A DNA stretch of 64,000 bases from Micropterix aruncella (lineage: Eukaryota; Arthropoda; Insecta; Lepidoptera; Micropterigidae), in assembly GCA_944548615.1 (NCBI GenBank), contig OX155952.1, positions 35,661,788 to 35,725,787 of the forward strand. The letters run 5' to 3'. Under the pieces are notes generated by a model. It was not told where the DNA came from, made no database searches, and saw only the letters and a program-made list of their open reading frames with translations. This document shows, in pieces, positions 23,711 to 35,869 of the stretch. Both the position numbers and the translations under genes were made by a program. How positions within the stretch are numbered: the first letter of the stretch is position 1; every line of letters begins with the position of its first letter.

Positions 23711-25082
23711 CAACTCATTAATCCATATCGTATCAGAATGATACACATTAAATAGCTATTAAATCTTGTTAAAATAGGGTTCATTATATAGAACTAGTCT
23801 TAAAATGTGAAGTCGTTATTAAAATCAGCAGTTCAAATAAAATCCAATCGTAATAGAAAAATCAATCAAGTCCAGTATCGGAGACAGAGAGTAAAAACGA
23901 AATCACAGTAAAACAGTAAACACTCAAACACTCAGAACACACAACGGCCCAGGTACAAACTCTTATCTAAAATCTCTGTCTATCAGGCTATCTATTTATG
24001 TCTTACTTATTTACTGTCTCTTATTCATCCGAGAACTTGTTTAGATAAAGAATGCCGACGGTCCAGGCGCAAAATTTTACCTGACACGCGCACGCTGATC
24101 GTCTATCTCAGTCTTAATTACTCGTTGTTTCTCTTTCATCCATAAGCTGATTTTCCACTTTAGCTTTCGGGATAAGATAAAAAGTACACTCGCGTTTTGC
24201 TGTTATTTTAATGTTAATAGTTTAGATATTATTATAAGTTTATAGTTTGTGATATTTTCTATATATTTTAACTAGGTTTCTATATATTTTAACCTTGAAT
24301 ATAAATAATATAAATAGCTGTATTGTTTAAATAAAATGAAGTAAATAAGGTATTTCACTAAAAAATGTGCATTTATTGAATAAAATATAATGACATGTTA
24401 CACTTACAGCTTTGGTTTGGTAGTTAATGAGGAAATGGGGGGGGGGGGGGGGGTTTCCGTCAACGACAAGAAACATAGCTAGTGGTTTATATTTTTCTAA
24501 GAAATTCTGTAGTGTATCCAGTCAAACGAGGCCGATCGATTCGCTTAAAAAATATCATGGCTATTTAAAAAAAGTACATAAAGTTCAAGGGACCTATTCA
24601 GTTCCAGCTATTGTTCAATTCCAACTGACACGAGCGCCTCATAAAGACCAATATATACCTACTAGGAAACGTGCCTAGACCAATTCATATCGTTAGTGAT
24701 GTGTAATAGCCGTGTTATTTCTGCGTGACGTCTTCTCGGCTAGGAGGTACACTCACCTTGCTGCACGGGGCCCGACTATTGAACTTGACCGCGCTGAGCG
24801 TCTGCACGCTTCGATAACTCCCAACACGGAGCAGCACGCATTACCCTGCTAACCAACCCTATTAAATTATTCAATTAACTCCAAATGCTCATGCGGCATA
24901 CACTGGTAATTAGGCGTAACACAGGATATATTATAATGTAGAGAACATCTTCTTCTTCAGACTGAATTACCACCGATTCCATGTTAAATGCTGTCTGTAT
25001 ACATGGCGAAAGTTCCAGAAGAAGTTTGCCTTTCCTATCATCCTCCAAGCAAAAGGTCACATTTATTTACTAGATTGAACTA
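23711..25082. other. Stretch without a recognised gene, with a 17-G run
   Basis: A homopolymer of 17 Gs occupies 24,437-24,453 and creates a spurious glycine-rich start to the 83-codon frame at 24,427. I do not recognise that frame. The remainder is AT-rich without known repeats. Confidence 0.5.
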
Positions 25083-26145
25083 GATTGAACCAGTTGCTGA
25101 TGCAGGTTTTTTTAATATCAGCGGAGGCTGATGCTGATGCAGATTTTCTTTAATAAACATCAGCTGATGCTGATGCTGATTTTAATGAATTACTTAAATA
25201 AAATATATCCAACTGTGAAATTGTAATTAAAAGGGATAATATTATTAGGTATTTCAGATGAAAAGTCAGTTATAATACTTCTGTGACTTTTAATTATCAA
25301 AATCATTACCTAACATACAAAAATAAAATACAATTGGCGGTTAACGATCCAACTTAAGATTTTATTAAAGGTAAGTTATATTTTAAAAACAATAGCTGAG
25401 ATGCCTTTTCAGATTCGAGGTGAGTTTTTATTAACAGGCATCCTTCAAGGGGGTGAATCAATACGAGCATCTGAACAACTTTTAATTAAAAAAAACGGAA
25501 GAAAAAAATGGTATTTAAAAAAAAATAAATAAATACATAATAATATTTTATTTTTATTTTTCCACATTTTTTTATTAAAATTTGCTTATCTGCTCGTACT
25601 GATTTACCCCCTGCAAGGATACCGGTTATTTAAAACTCAGCCCGTATATGAGTCCACCAGGACCAGAGTGGCCCAAGTGACATTTTAGTAATTTTAAGTT
25701 TAATGCAAAAAACTATATAAAAAATCATTATTTACAAATCCAGAGTGGCCAAAAATTGATTTCTTCAAGAAATCACAGATGGCGCTATATAAATAGTTTT
25801 GTCCTTGTAATTTTATAAGCAATATTTTTAGACCACAGTGGCCCAGGTTACCCATATCCACAAAAATGATTTTTGCATTTGGGCCGCTCTGTTTTTGGTT
25901 GCCTCATATAATTCCGCCACTGCTGACTAATTATTCGCTAGGAACACTTGCCGGCGGAGATAACATCACGCGCATGCGGCTAGAGCTAAGCTCCGCCCTT
26001 CAGGGTCATGTCACGAGCAGAATATCACCAAACAATATAAATCAGCATTGATTAATGCGGATGCTGATGCAGATGCTGATATTGAAACCAATTCGCTGAT
26101 GCTGATGGTGCTGATGCTGATATTCGCAACAACCCTGGATTGAAC
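25083..26145. mobile_element. hAT-type non-autonomous transposon with 8-bp target duplication
   Basis: The element proper spans 25,091-26,137 (1,047 bp). It is flanked by the perfect 8-bp direct repeat GATTGAAC (25,083-25,090 and 26,138-26,145), the length produced by hAT transposases. The right end is ...GCAACAACCCTG. The left end CAG-TTGCTGATGCAG is its degraded inverse; the copy at 48,362 has the fuller AGGGTTGTTGCTGATACAGG. Both subterminal regions contain many CTGATG/GCTGAT repeats. No transposase is encoded, and a separate foldback element sits inside. Confidence 0.8.
25437..25622. mobile_element. Foldback element nested in the hAT copy
   Basis: GGCATCCTTCAAGGGGGTGA and following bases (25,437-25,475) are imperfectly inverted at 25,588-25,622 (CTCGTACTGATTTACCCCCT...GGATACC). 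The segment between the arms is AT-rich. Related arm fragments appear at about 32,665-32,690 and 52,780-52,805. The copy at 48,362 lacks this segment, which supports a later insertion. Confidence 0.6.
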
Positions 26146-27234
26146 TAGCCTTAACCTTTAAAGGACCATGTGACCTATATGTCCCATAATTTCCAAAATC
26201 TTTTTGTAAATTATTATTATTATTATTAACACGAATAATTTATAAATTATATTTTTCCATGTTATTGAGACATCAGAATTTAATAATCGCAAAACAATAA
26301 AATTGTTGTTCAAAATATACCTTTTTTTTAATTTAAATCATCGCAAATGACCAACGAACTCGAATGACCAAGGAACGGTGAATTTAAATAAATAAATAAA
26401 ATATTTATCGCAACTTTTTCAATTTCAAATAAATTTTTATATACGTACTGACTTTTCGTAAGTTAATAAAATCATATGTATTAATAAAGAAAATGTATTT
26501 ATATCTTTTATGAACCCCAGGGGCACATACGTCCAACAATTTATACAAAATCTATTGAACCAATTTTAACAAAACTTGATTTAACAGATTTATGTATTAC
26601 AAATTTCCATACTCTACCGCCAACCTTATGGTCCTCAAATGGTTAAAGCTTGTTAACCATGGGCCAATGGTTTTCTAGGTTAATACTGGTTCAATAAACA
26701 AAAATATACTTCTGCAATATTTAATGTTAAAACTAATATTGACCCATTGCTCATCTACTCTGATAATAAGAAAGACAAACTTCTTCTGGAACTTTCGCCA
26801 GGTCCAGGTCAGGTATTACTGTGCGCTCAGGTTCCCGGAGCGCACAGTAATATTATTTTCTAATTCGAACGCATCCTAAAATCCATACCAAATACCTCAT
26901 TATTACCATAGATATATGGACGGCCGCTAGAATAATTTCGCCCATCATTTCGCGGATATTTCTTGTAAAATTCCATTGTCAAACATCTTTTTTTTTTCTT
27001 TCGAGAAATCAAAATTTTTATTGGTTTTTATGAGCTAATATCTAAATATTTTTATATCTAAATAAGCAAAAAGAAATATTTTTGATAGAGAATTTCATAA
27101 AGATCATAATTGTATTTACAATTTCTAAATAGGGTTCCGTATTTTTCCGTAAGACAAGTACAAGTTAAAATGCCGAGTTTTTACCCCTAAACTTGTGAAG
27201 GCCGTACCTTTTGCATCCCGGAAGGGACGTTACA
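26146..27234. other. AT-rich stretch without a recognised gene
   Basis: It includes an ATT microsatellite near 26,210-26,227 and a local inverted repeat around TTACTGTGCGCTC...GAGCGCACAGTAA (26,816-26,851). No coding frame or named repeat was recognised. Confidence 0.5.
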
Positions 27235-27740
27235 CATTCTAGGGGTTCGCTTGAATAATGCCTATACAGTAGTCTATCTCGAAGTAAAGTAATAATATAA
27301 TACCAAACGAATTTTGAAATCATTACTTTTTTTATTTTGATATAGGACAATTAAGCTCATAAAGATGTCAATTTATAATTTAGTACACAGGTTTCAATAC
27401 GTAATAAATATGTACTTGAAATTTATATAGACTAATAGATGGCGTTCGTTCTCTTCGTATTATTTCTGTGGTGTAATCAGCCTATATAAAAACTACGATA
27501 GATGGCACTAATAATTTAATGTTATTATAGTTATCCCTGGTTAAATTATTAGTTTTTTTTATATATAATTGATCTTTAAAATACATTAATTATTTATGTT
27601 ATTATAGATGGCGAAATAAATTGATATTAGTTTCGCTGTACAATGCTATCAGCGACACCTGCATGACGCCGGTACAGAACTGTTGCCAAAACGTACTATG
27701 GCGTTGAATAATATAATACCCTATATTATAATCAATGGTT
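27235..27740 (+). repeat. Interspersed repeat family A, long copy
   Basis: The ordered blocks match the copies at 7,490-7,930 and 63,170-63,620: GCCTATACAGTAGTCTATCT, AATAGATGGCGTTC, AATCAGCCTATATAAAAACT, ATAGATGGCGAAATAAATTG, CAATGCTATCAGC and GTTGCCAAAACGTACTATGG. No coding capacity. Confidence 0.7.
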
Positions 27741-28676
27741 TTATCAGCATTGAGAATTTATATATGTATCTCCATATTGATATCGATGAAAAATCAATAA
27801 ATAATAAATAAATATCGGAAAAGTCCTAGATTCCGGAAGCCATCAGACCGAATACTAAATTATAAACCTTCTTAATTACACCACATTGCTTCGTGCAGCC
27901 GCCTCCGAGATCCCAGATAGCCATGTCGATGACCGTTGTTTACGAGAATCACACGGTAAGAGGACAACTCGGGTGCAACAAGAAAAATAAATCAAATTGT
28001 AACCGTTACGAAAAACAGTTCCATCCGCAACGTATCTTTTAGGTCCTCGCGCTGCGATATAAAGCGAGCGAGCGGTGTGATACAGATCGTTCCGATACTA
28101 TTATCGAGGCGATCGCGATACAAACCGAACCCAATTACGCCGCCTGGCTCCAGTGGCAGGAAATAGCCTATTATTGCACCAGCGCTGATTGTAAAACAAA
28201 TAAAATAAACAAACGGGAATTCGAAACGAAATTATCGAGATTTTATGAAACGTTATATATCTGAACTGATACACAGTTGCATCAAACCAACCCCAGTTCC
28301 GCTGCTAGTGACATCAACCTTGATTCAGAGCGACTACACTGGAGAACAGCAATTTCATTGTCTTAGATCTGCTTTTGACTAAATTTGGCCTGTGAATCCA
28401 AAGATAACCGAGAATTTAATAATCTTACATCAAAGCTAACAATCAATTTAATAAGCTAACAATCAAATTTTATAAAATAATCCCATAGTTTTTGTCTATC
28501 AATTCATATAAGTTGGAGAGAAAAAAAAACTTGACGTGATAAAAGAAAACTAACCACAGTTTTGAAATCAGCATGTTTATTTAACTCTAAAACAGATCGA
28601 AAATCGAACTCAACTGGAATTGTTTTTTTAATTGTTACCCAGTGCTATCTGCTCCGTCAAATCCGTACCAAATCCG
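27741..28676. other. Stretch without a recognised gene
   Basis: A relatively GC-rich block with CpGs lies at 27,880-28,200. No convincing frame is present. It may contain host regulatory DNA. Confidence 0.4.
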
Positions 28677-28892
28677 TTATTGGAACCAAACTAGCGCGAA
28701 TTAAAATCGCCATCTGAATGCTTCCTATCATCATTGGATATATACCTTATTAAATTGCCTAATGCAGTACTACGTCTTAGCAGTTAGGATTTTAGTAGTA
28801 AAATCATAGACAATTTAATAACGTATATAATCAATGATAATAGGAAGTACCCAAATGGCGATCTTAATTCACGCTAGTTTGGTTCCAATAAT
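28677..28892. mobile_element. Foldback element with ~80-bp inverted arms
   Basis: The left arm 28,677-28,757 is imperfectly inverted as 28,811-28,892, leaving a loop of about 53 bp. The arms begin with ATTATTGGAACCAAACTAGC-like sequence and end in AAATTG. The central part contains family A blocks (CTACGTCTTAGCAGTTAGGA), so the foldback structure was built from, or captured, family A sequence. Transcription across it would give a long imperfect hairpin. Confidence 0.85.
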
Positions 28893-29160
28893 GAGGTGAC
28901 AGAATTTAAAAGGATTATTTTTGCGTTGAGTTTCGTAGGAAACGTTGCTTATCGTAGAAAACGCAACTTATAGATGGAACTCATATTTACAAACATTGCT
29001 TAATCTTCTCTTTTATTAAATATGGTGGCGTTCATAGTATGCCAGTAAGACGGCGCACTATAGATGGTGCTCCAAACATGCCTATACGGTATTCGAGATA
29101 AAATAATAGTATAATAACAAACGAATTTTTAAATCATATTTGTCATTATTTTTTTTATTT
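28893..29160 (+). repeat. Interspersed repeat family A, partial copy
   Basis: It shares GTAGAAAACGCAACTTATAG-like, CATGCCTATACGGTATTCGA and GATAAAATAATAGTATAATA blocks with the copies at 7,490 and 27,235, immediately right of the foldback element. No coding capacity. Confidence 0.5.
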
Positions 29161-29355
29161 TTTTTCTCTTTATTTGAAAAAACAACAGATTTATATTAGT
29201 CTTACGTGCTAGAGATAATATTACATTGAGTTACTTGATCTAAATCTCAAAACGTTTTCTATTTATTATTAATTTACCTACACTGTTATACACTTCTAAT
29301 TACCTTAAATATTTTATTTTAATTTCAGTTTGGTTTTTTTTAGTCCGTTATCTTT

Positions 29356-29400
29356 GCAGAGGCGAGTTGCTTGAATTGTGATTTACTTAGAAGCATACCA
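29356..29400 (+). repeat. Solo end of the TIR element found at 5,316
   Basis: GCAGAGGCGAGTTGCTTGAA followed by ATTTACTTAGAAGCAT matches the right terminus of the 298-bp TIR element. No matching left end was found nearby, so this is a truncated copy. Confidence 0.5.
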
Positions 29401-29740
29401 TCAAAGCAATTTACAATTTTCACATATAAGTGCATTATACTGACCACCGGCGAAATAGTGCGTTATTGGTTGAACAATGCGTCGGGCGGAAGGCTGAGCG
29501 GCACGATGAGCGCCGATTATCGTAAGTAATCGTTAATTAATATCTATATTTTGCCCTGAAAATCCTGTGTCACTATTTTTTTTACATTATGATAAATAGC
29601 CTTATATATTTCTTTTTGCCTTGTACATTATATGATAAAAAGCATTGTATATTTGTGTATTTTAAAACAAACGAAAACCTACCGACAATCAGCGTGCGGT
29701 GACGATACGACGGCGGGCGGGCGTGTTAGTGACCAAACTG

Positions 29741-29819
29741 TCAAAATTAAGACCCCGCTTTGGAACGGCCATAGATAAAACGGAAAATTTTAAGATTTAA
29801 GGCCGGTTCTTAATTTTGA
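29741..29819. repeat. Short inverted-repeat segment (12-bp perfect arms)
   Basis: TCAAAATTAAGA (29,741-29,752) is exactly inverted as TCTTAATTTTGA (29,808-29,819). The interior is GC-richer than the flanks. It could be a very small MITE; the target duplication was not resolved. Confidence 0.5.
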
Positions 29820-29889
29820 TGAAACAGAATACCAACAAAATAACGAAGGTGCTTAAGTTCCTAATTTTAAGCACCAGCTTAGTTTAAGC

Positions 29890-30005
29890 CTGCGAGAAAC
29901 GAAATTGAGGAGCTACTCAATAAACTAGAAAGGGTTCAAAACGTGTGTATTCGATTTGTTTATTCCCTGAAAAAGTTCTATCATATATATCGACTTTTCG
30001 TTGGC
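29890..30005 (+). pseudogene. LINE reverse transcriptase downstream fragment
   Basis: The plus-strand frame reads LNKLERVQNVCIRFVYSLKK and then FYHI. The pattern L--LQ--QN-C-RF---L-K--HI is typical of jockey-like LINE polymerases downstream of the catalytic palm. The recognisable part ends near 30,000, although the frame stays open to 30,182. Only this small piece survives. Confidence 0.5.
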
Positions 30006-30359
30006 AAATGGGATTGCTCCCTAACTAATTCAGATGGTTTTATGTTCAGCAGTTCGATCGATCATTTTACATTCCGCTCTAACGCACTGCTATGTTACGT
30101 TCGCATGAACTATTTTCCGATATTAGTTCACGAAGAAACGCAATCGAGCCCATATATGTATTCCTCAACAATGGGAAAGTAATTGGCGTAGGAACACATT
30201 AAATTACAGCATACATGTGATTATAAATCAATGCATTATTCATGTTTGATGAAAATCAAAATAGGCAAGAAGATGAGTTAAATAATCATTCCATAATTCA
30301 AACAAAATAAACGTATAAGGTCCACGAAATAGAATAAGTATGTTAAAATAATGCGCAGA

Positions 30360-30545
30360 GGAAGGTATAATCATTGATTATATATGGTATTAGATTGCCT
30401 AACTCTATAGTACGATTTGGCAACCCTTCTGAAACGGTGAAATGCAGTTGGCGCTGATAGCAGTTATGGACAAACTAATATCAATTTATTTAGCCATCTA
30501 TAATACCTAACATTGATAATGAAAGGATTTTTGTAAAGGACTGAT
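30360..30545 (-). repeat. Interspersed repeat family A, inverted copy
   Basis: TTGATTATATATGGTATTAG, TACGATTTGGCAACC and GACAAACTAATATCAATTTA are in the same inverted order as at 18,870. It ends about 100 bp before the long TA tract. Confidence 0.65.
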
Positions 30546-30645
30546 AACAAAATAATGTAATATAATATAATAACTAATGACAATATAAAAACTTTTTAAT
30601 GTGACATGTAATGTAACTATGTAATAAAATGTAATGTAAATAAAT

Positions 30646-30956
<311 letters not shown>

Positions 30957-31164
30957 TGTAGAAATGTAAAGAAATATTTTGTATTTATAAAACGAACTAA
31001 TAAATGACTCCTTGGGGGACTGGATGGGGATAGAAGCCTCTGATTCTTTTGATATACTATTAGGCACGGGCGGAAAAGACGACCATAGTGGTTATAACTG
31101 CCCGGGTGGTGAATGAATTGGCTTCTGTCTCCATCCACCTCGTTGGAGTAAGAAAACTGATTAC

Positions 31165-31290
31165 AAAATAATAGAAGATTCTTCAAATTTGGAACTATGC
31201 GTGCCTTCTACACGTTTCGTTTTGTAGTAAAATCCTGGTCGCCAAATTGTAGTGCGACGTTGAGCAATCTAATATGCTATATACTCAATG
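31165..31290 (-). repeat. Interspersed repeat family A, inverted fragment
   Basis: GGAACTATGCGTGCCTTCTA, GTTTTGTAGTAAAATCCTGG and GAGCAATCTAATATGCTATA are the reverse complement of blocks at 7,140-7,230 and 62,335-62,435. Confidence 0.55.
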
Positions 31291-31838
31291 CTGTCAGACG
31301 GGATAGTGCAACTAAAGCGGTAAAAAAGAGAACATAGACCTCAATATATGTGGTTAATCTCACGCAGACGACTTCGAGAACATCTGTGAATCTGCCACGA
31401 GAACGTTGTTCGATAAGTCAATAAACCCAAAATGCAATAACTTTTACTTTATTAATGCTGATATGAAAAGTTAGACCAATAAATGACAGAACGATAAAAT
31501 TATATTAATAACTCTTAAAGAGCAATGAACACATAGATTCTAAAGTAACAACCTAAAACCTAAGTGGAGATTAACAGATACGATGTACAAACGACATCAG
31601 ACAAATAGCGCATCGGAAGCATTTTGATCAAAAGAATAGGTAATGTTACTGATGCATTCGTTGTATTTGATCTAAAAATAAATTACAGAATATAATGAAT
31701 GCTGCCATCGCCTTTGTCACATATATCCTAGTCTTCATCAAGGAGAGTCCTGAGGATTTTTGGAACCGACAGAGTAAATATCGTATACGAGATGAGGTCA
31801 TCACTTGCGCATTGCACGTTCGAATTTCAAATAAAAAG

Positions 31839-31884
31839 CGATAGAGAATGACATCATCGTGACGTCATGACATTTTCTCTATCG
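31839..31884. repeat. 46-bp imperfect palindrome with a CRE octamer
   Basis: The ends CGATAGAGAA and TTCTCTATCG are perfectly inverted, and the centre contains TGACGTCA (31,860-31,867), the consensus cyclic-AMP response element bound by CREB/ATF factors. Another TGACGTCA lies in a small inverted-repeat segment at 55,248-55,255. Confidence 0.6.
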
Positions 31885-34068
31885 ATTCAAAAATCACCTT
31901 CCTGTTATCTCCATGCGGTTATCCTCTTATTTACATAGACTGGACGATGACACTGTGATAGTCGGGTAAGTTATTTCAGGTAATAACGTAATGTTACTAA
32001 TTCTCGTTTTTAAGGGTAAATATGCTTTATATAATGTTGATAATATGCATTATGTAACCGGTTTATAATCTTTTGTAATGTTGACGACATAAAGGTTTAT
32101 AAAACCTTTTATTTAGTGTAACTCTTTGTACATGATTATTTTCTTAACATTATAATATCTTCGATCATCGATCATCGAATGCTGCAAGATTGTAGGGCCG
32201 TAATTGAACTAGAACCATGCACTGCAAGAAGAATAAATAGTAGTTATTTTCAAACTAACATATCGGATAAAAGAAGTAACAAAAAGCGAAATACTTAATT
32301 GGAGCGCGTAATTGAAGTTCTAATTTAAAGTGTAGTATGGTGAAGACCAAAGCAAAATAATATTAAAGCGCTAATTGCAATTAACTGCGGCAATGAATTA
32401 GAGTAATTGTAGCAATTACAGTAATTTCCAGCGCGTCTGTTGAGCTGCTGAGCGGGAGTTCGCATACGAGCCGCCCTGACAACCATACAAATGTTGTAAC
32501 AGGAATAAGATTAAAAGAGGGCATTTCTTCTTTATGCTTATAACCGACCGAAAGTTAAAAACTTTCTGATTCTTCATAAAAAACTCCTTATTCCTAAAAA
32601 CATATCTTTTTAGGAAAAAAAGCCATAATTAAAAAAAACGTTTTTCTTGTCTAGTATATTGTTTAGATTCACCAACTGCAAGGATGCTCCCGATTATAAA
32701 TTACAATACTTACAATATAAGTTAGGTTTAAGATCAACGTTAATTAATTTATTTATTTAGTAACACATCTAGTAAACAATTAATGTCAGATTTGTAAGTA
32801 AGATGTTAGCAAGAAATTGATGCGACATTATTTTTAATGTTTGACACAGTCGCCTAACTAGGCATAGGCCTGTTCCAAGGCGGACTTTTAATGACGATAT
32901 TAAGTGTGCACTGTCAGCTTAAACTATAGTTAGTACTTATTTTTAAATCGACAAATATGAAACTACAAATATTTACGCATATACAAATATAGATACTCAT
33001 ATACATCTATAGATAAAATATATATCCATATATGCACACATACACATACTTATCGTCGGTTTGGACCATAAACTCACTAACCCACAGTAATCAAATTGTT
33101 CAGGAGAGCACGACAAACATTTTATCGAATTTAATCATAAATTACAGAAATTCCATAGACAATAATGGCGTTGTATTTTTAAAAATATACATTTATCTAT
33201 TTGTTCTGTATGTTTGCATTTAAATTTTATATTTTTTTTATAGTTATTAAGAAAAAAATATAATTCAAGTGACATGAATTTTACACTACATAAAATTTCT
33301 TTTAGTGACTTTTTGATTTGTGACTATGAAAACACTAAATAGAGACAAAGGAGAAATGAAACAAAACTAGGTATAATTGTAGTATTTAGTAATTAAATAT
33401 TCAATCCCCTATGACAGATGCTTTAAAAAATGTACGTTTAGTTTTTTAATTAAAAATTTCAAAAGCAAATCATGTATTTATTGATACATTGTATTTCAAA
33501 TTGAGATCCTTCTAATGATTTTATTTTAGTTTTCGTCAATCAAAGTCTGCCCCTATACAAACACTGTTGACAAATTGTACTTAAAAATATAATAAATATA
33601 ATTAGGTAGGTATCGCTTACAAAATGAGGCTGGTTAACAACGTAGTACGTGCTCGTAATTTCTTTATTCATTCAAAGCCTCTAAGCAATGGTTGCTTTTA
33701 TTGTGCTCCAGTGACGCGTCGCGTTCGTCTCTAATGATGGTAGTATCTAATTAGCAGAGTCATTTATTATTAATGGGTTATACAAGTAATGTTAGGTGAC
33801 AGAAAGTAATGGCTACGGAGACATTCCGAGATTACCAAAGATACATTCAAAAGTGGATTACATGGCGAAGTGTGTCCTTCCTATTTTTCTTGTTATTTCT
33901 TTATAGGGTAAAGGCTATTTTAATCTTGGTAGAGGCATCTCAGAAAAAATGTATCTGCTATAATCAGCATTTGTCGATGAACCCAAATCATTGATTTTAT
34001 ACATCTACATTTCTTAAAAATAGAAATAGAAATATATTTATTGTCCGAAATTGTGGTGGTACATTTAT
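31885..34068. other. AT-rich stretch without a recognised gene
   Basis: At 32,744-32,900 there is a fragment starting with a short TTTA run and containing GTCGCCTAACTAGGCATAGG. It belongs to the dispersed short family also seen at 12,640 and 56,900. Foldback-arm fragments occur at about 32,665. The remaining frames (60-63 codons) show no similarity. Confidence 0.5.
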
Positions 34069-34395
34069 TTTTTTTTTTTTTTTTTTTTTTATCTTATTTT
34101 TGAGGGGGCTCACTGGTCCACCATTGAGAGGGCTCAATGGTGCACCTTTTCATATGCCTCTTCTGAGCATCCTTATATCTGAGGAGCTGGCCGCCTTGTT
34201 TCCGCTTGCCGTTCTTTAGTTCAGAGTAAAAGATACGCTTTGCCACTCTCTCATCAGGCATACGGGAGACATGTCCGCACCATCTCAGCTGTCGTCGCAT
34301 CATGTATGCTTTTATTCCGCTGACTTTAGAACGTCGAAGAACTTCCGTGTACCTCACACGGTCCGACCACTTGATGTTCATTAAAGGCATCGAAG
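34069..34395 (-). pseudogene. LINE ORF2 C-terminal fragment with poly(A) tail
   Basis: The minus-strand frame from 34,390 to 34,094 encodes 98 residues with [28 protein letters not shown] and [18 protein letters not shown]. The order (TEVL-R, RRQLRW-GHV-RMPD-R--K, GKR--GGQ--RYKD) is the well-known C-terminal region of a widespread animal non-LTR retrotransposon polymerase. Directly after the stop there is a 23-base T run on the plus strand, which is the poly(A) tail. The copy is 5'-truncated to about 330 bp but its surviving frame is open, so it is relatively young or lightly mutated. Confidence 0.75.
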
Positions 34396-34859
34396 GTGGA
34401 ATTTGTCAAGTGCGCGAATAATACACAGTTGTATGTATTATAACTATGTATTATTATAATTATATTATTTATGGTGATAATGCGTAAAATTATGTCTCTC
34501 ACAATTACCTGTTATTATAACAGATTGACAAATTTACTTATATGCTAATTATGTAATTTCTTATTAAAAAATCTTATTATTTCACTGGTTTGCCTATAAT
34601 ATCTAAATCAAATCAATAATAATTCGTAATGTTCATTGAATGGCCTGAAATAACATTTAAAAAGAAATATAACATGAAAAAAAATTAAACAGACCGGATA
34701 GGTAGCACTAACAGTAGAAGACAATTAATAAAAATAATTCACCAATAATATAAAAAATAAACAAAAAATCAAAAATCAAGGAACAATCAAAATCCGCCTA
34801 TAAATACGAAATGTACATAATTTAAAATGTGTAATCTTTCTAATTGAATTATTGTAAAT

Positions 34860-35820
34860 AAAATGCATGCCCACAATATAATATTATGAGAAATATTCGT
34901 TTAGCGTGTAAAAGCTTTTTTCGATAAGCCATTTTTTCAACGCTGCGGTAAACCCTTTTCCTTTTATTTCTTTGATATTTGCAGGTAGGTGGTTATAGAT
35001 TTTTATTGAATTGTATAACATTCCTTTTTTAAATAGAGTTAAATGGAATATGGATTTACGCCCCAAAGCGTAATTCCATATTTTATACAGGCGTAAATAT
35101 ATGCATAATATGCCATAAAGGCTGTTTTTTTATCTGTAGTTTGTTTTAAAATCCCTAGCGCATAGCAAAATTTCGAAATTTTTATTTTTACTTCTTCGAC
35201 ATGGGCTTTCCAGTTCAAATTACAGTCGATTGTTATCCCTAGCAATTAAAATTTTTGCACTTTATCAATAACCTGATCGTTATGTTTAATTTCGAATTCG
35301 TATTTTTGTACTTGATAGGAATGAAACTGCATACATTTTGTTTTTTTCGCATTTACACTTAAATTATTTGAGCCTAACCATTCAGTTACTTCTATAAAGG
35401 TTGTATTTTCACTGCTTTCCACATCAGCTTTAGTCTGGCCCCCAATTAAGATAGAAGTGTCGTCGGCGAATAGGATTATTTTCTGTCGTGTCGCTAAAGG
35501 AAGTTCATTTACATATATTATAAACAGCAGGCAACCGAGGACGCGGAATGCCATGCTGTGATCGAAGCCATTTTGATCGACAGGACCATCTTTTTATTGC
35601 TGTTAAAGTATGTAATTTTACCGCACTGCTCCCGTTCCGTAAGGTAAGATTTTAACCAATCATAAGCTTTGCCTCGGATTTCGACGTTGTAGCATTTCTC
35701 TAAGAGTTTTTCGTGTAGTACACAATGATATGCCTTAGATAAATCTAGCAATAACCCCAGGGTGATATTTTTATTATTTAGTAAATTTAGAATTTCATTA
35801 GTGTATTATTAGAATTTCAT
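34860..35820 (-). pseudogene. 5'-truncated LINE reverse transcriptase, broken by frameshifts and stops
   Basis: Read from about 35,815 down to 34,884 on the minus strand, the sequence shows a jockey-like reverse transcriptase. It has LLLDLSKAYHCVLHEKLLEK (motif A aspartate), then CLLFIIYVNELP, then LFADDTSIL (catalytic DD near 35,465), then LGITIDCNLNWKAHVEEVK, KYGITLWG, and a C-terminal LFKKGMLYNSIKIYNHLP. It is broken by a frameshift near 35,560, an in-frame stop near 35,247, and a frameshift with missing sequence near 35,050. It is therefore inactive and lacks the endonuclease and ORF1 regions. Confidence 0.85.
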
Positions 35821-35869
35821 TAGCATATTTTTTAAAGTAACAAAAATAACTCATAGAATTATAAAATAG

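Noticed and set aside
24427..24678. 83-codon frame beginning with a glycine run
   Set aside because: The start is produced by a 17-G homopolymer and the remainder shows no similarity.
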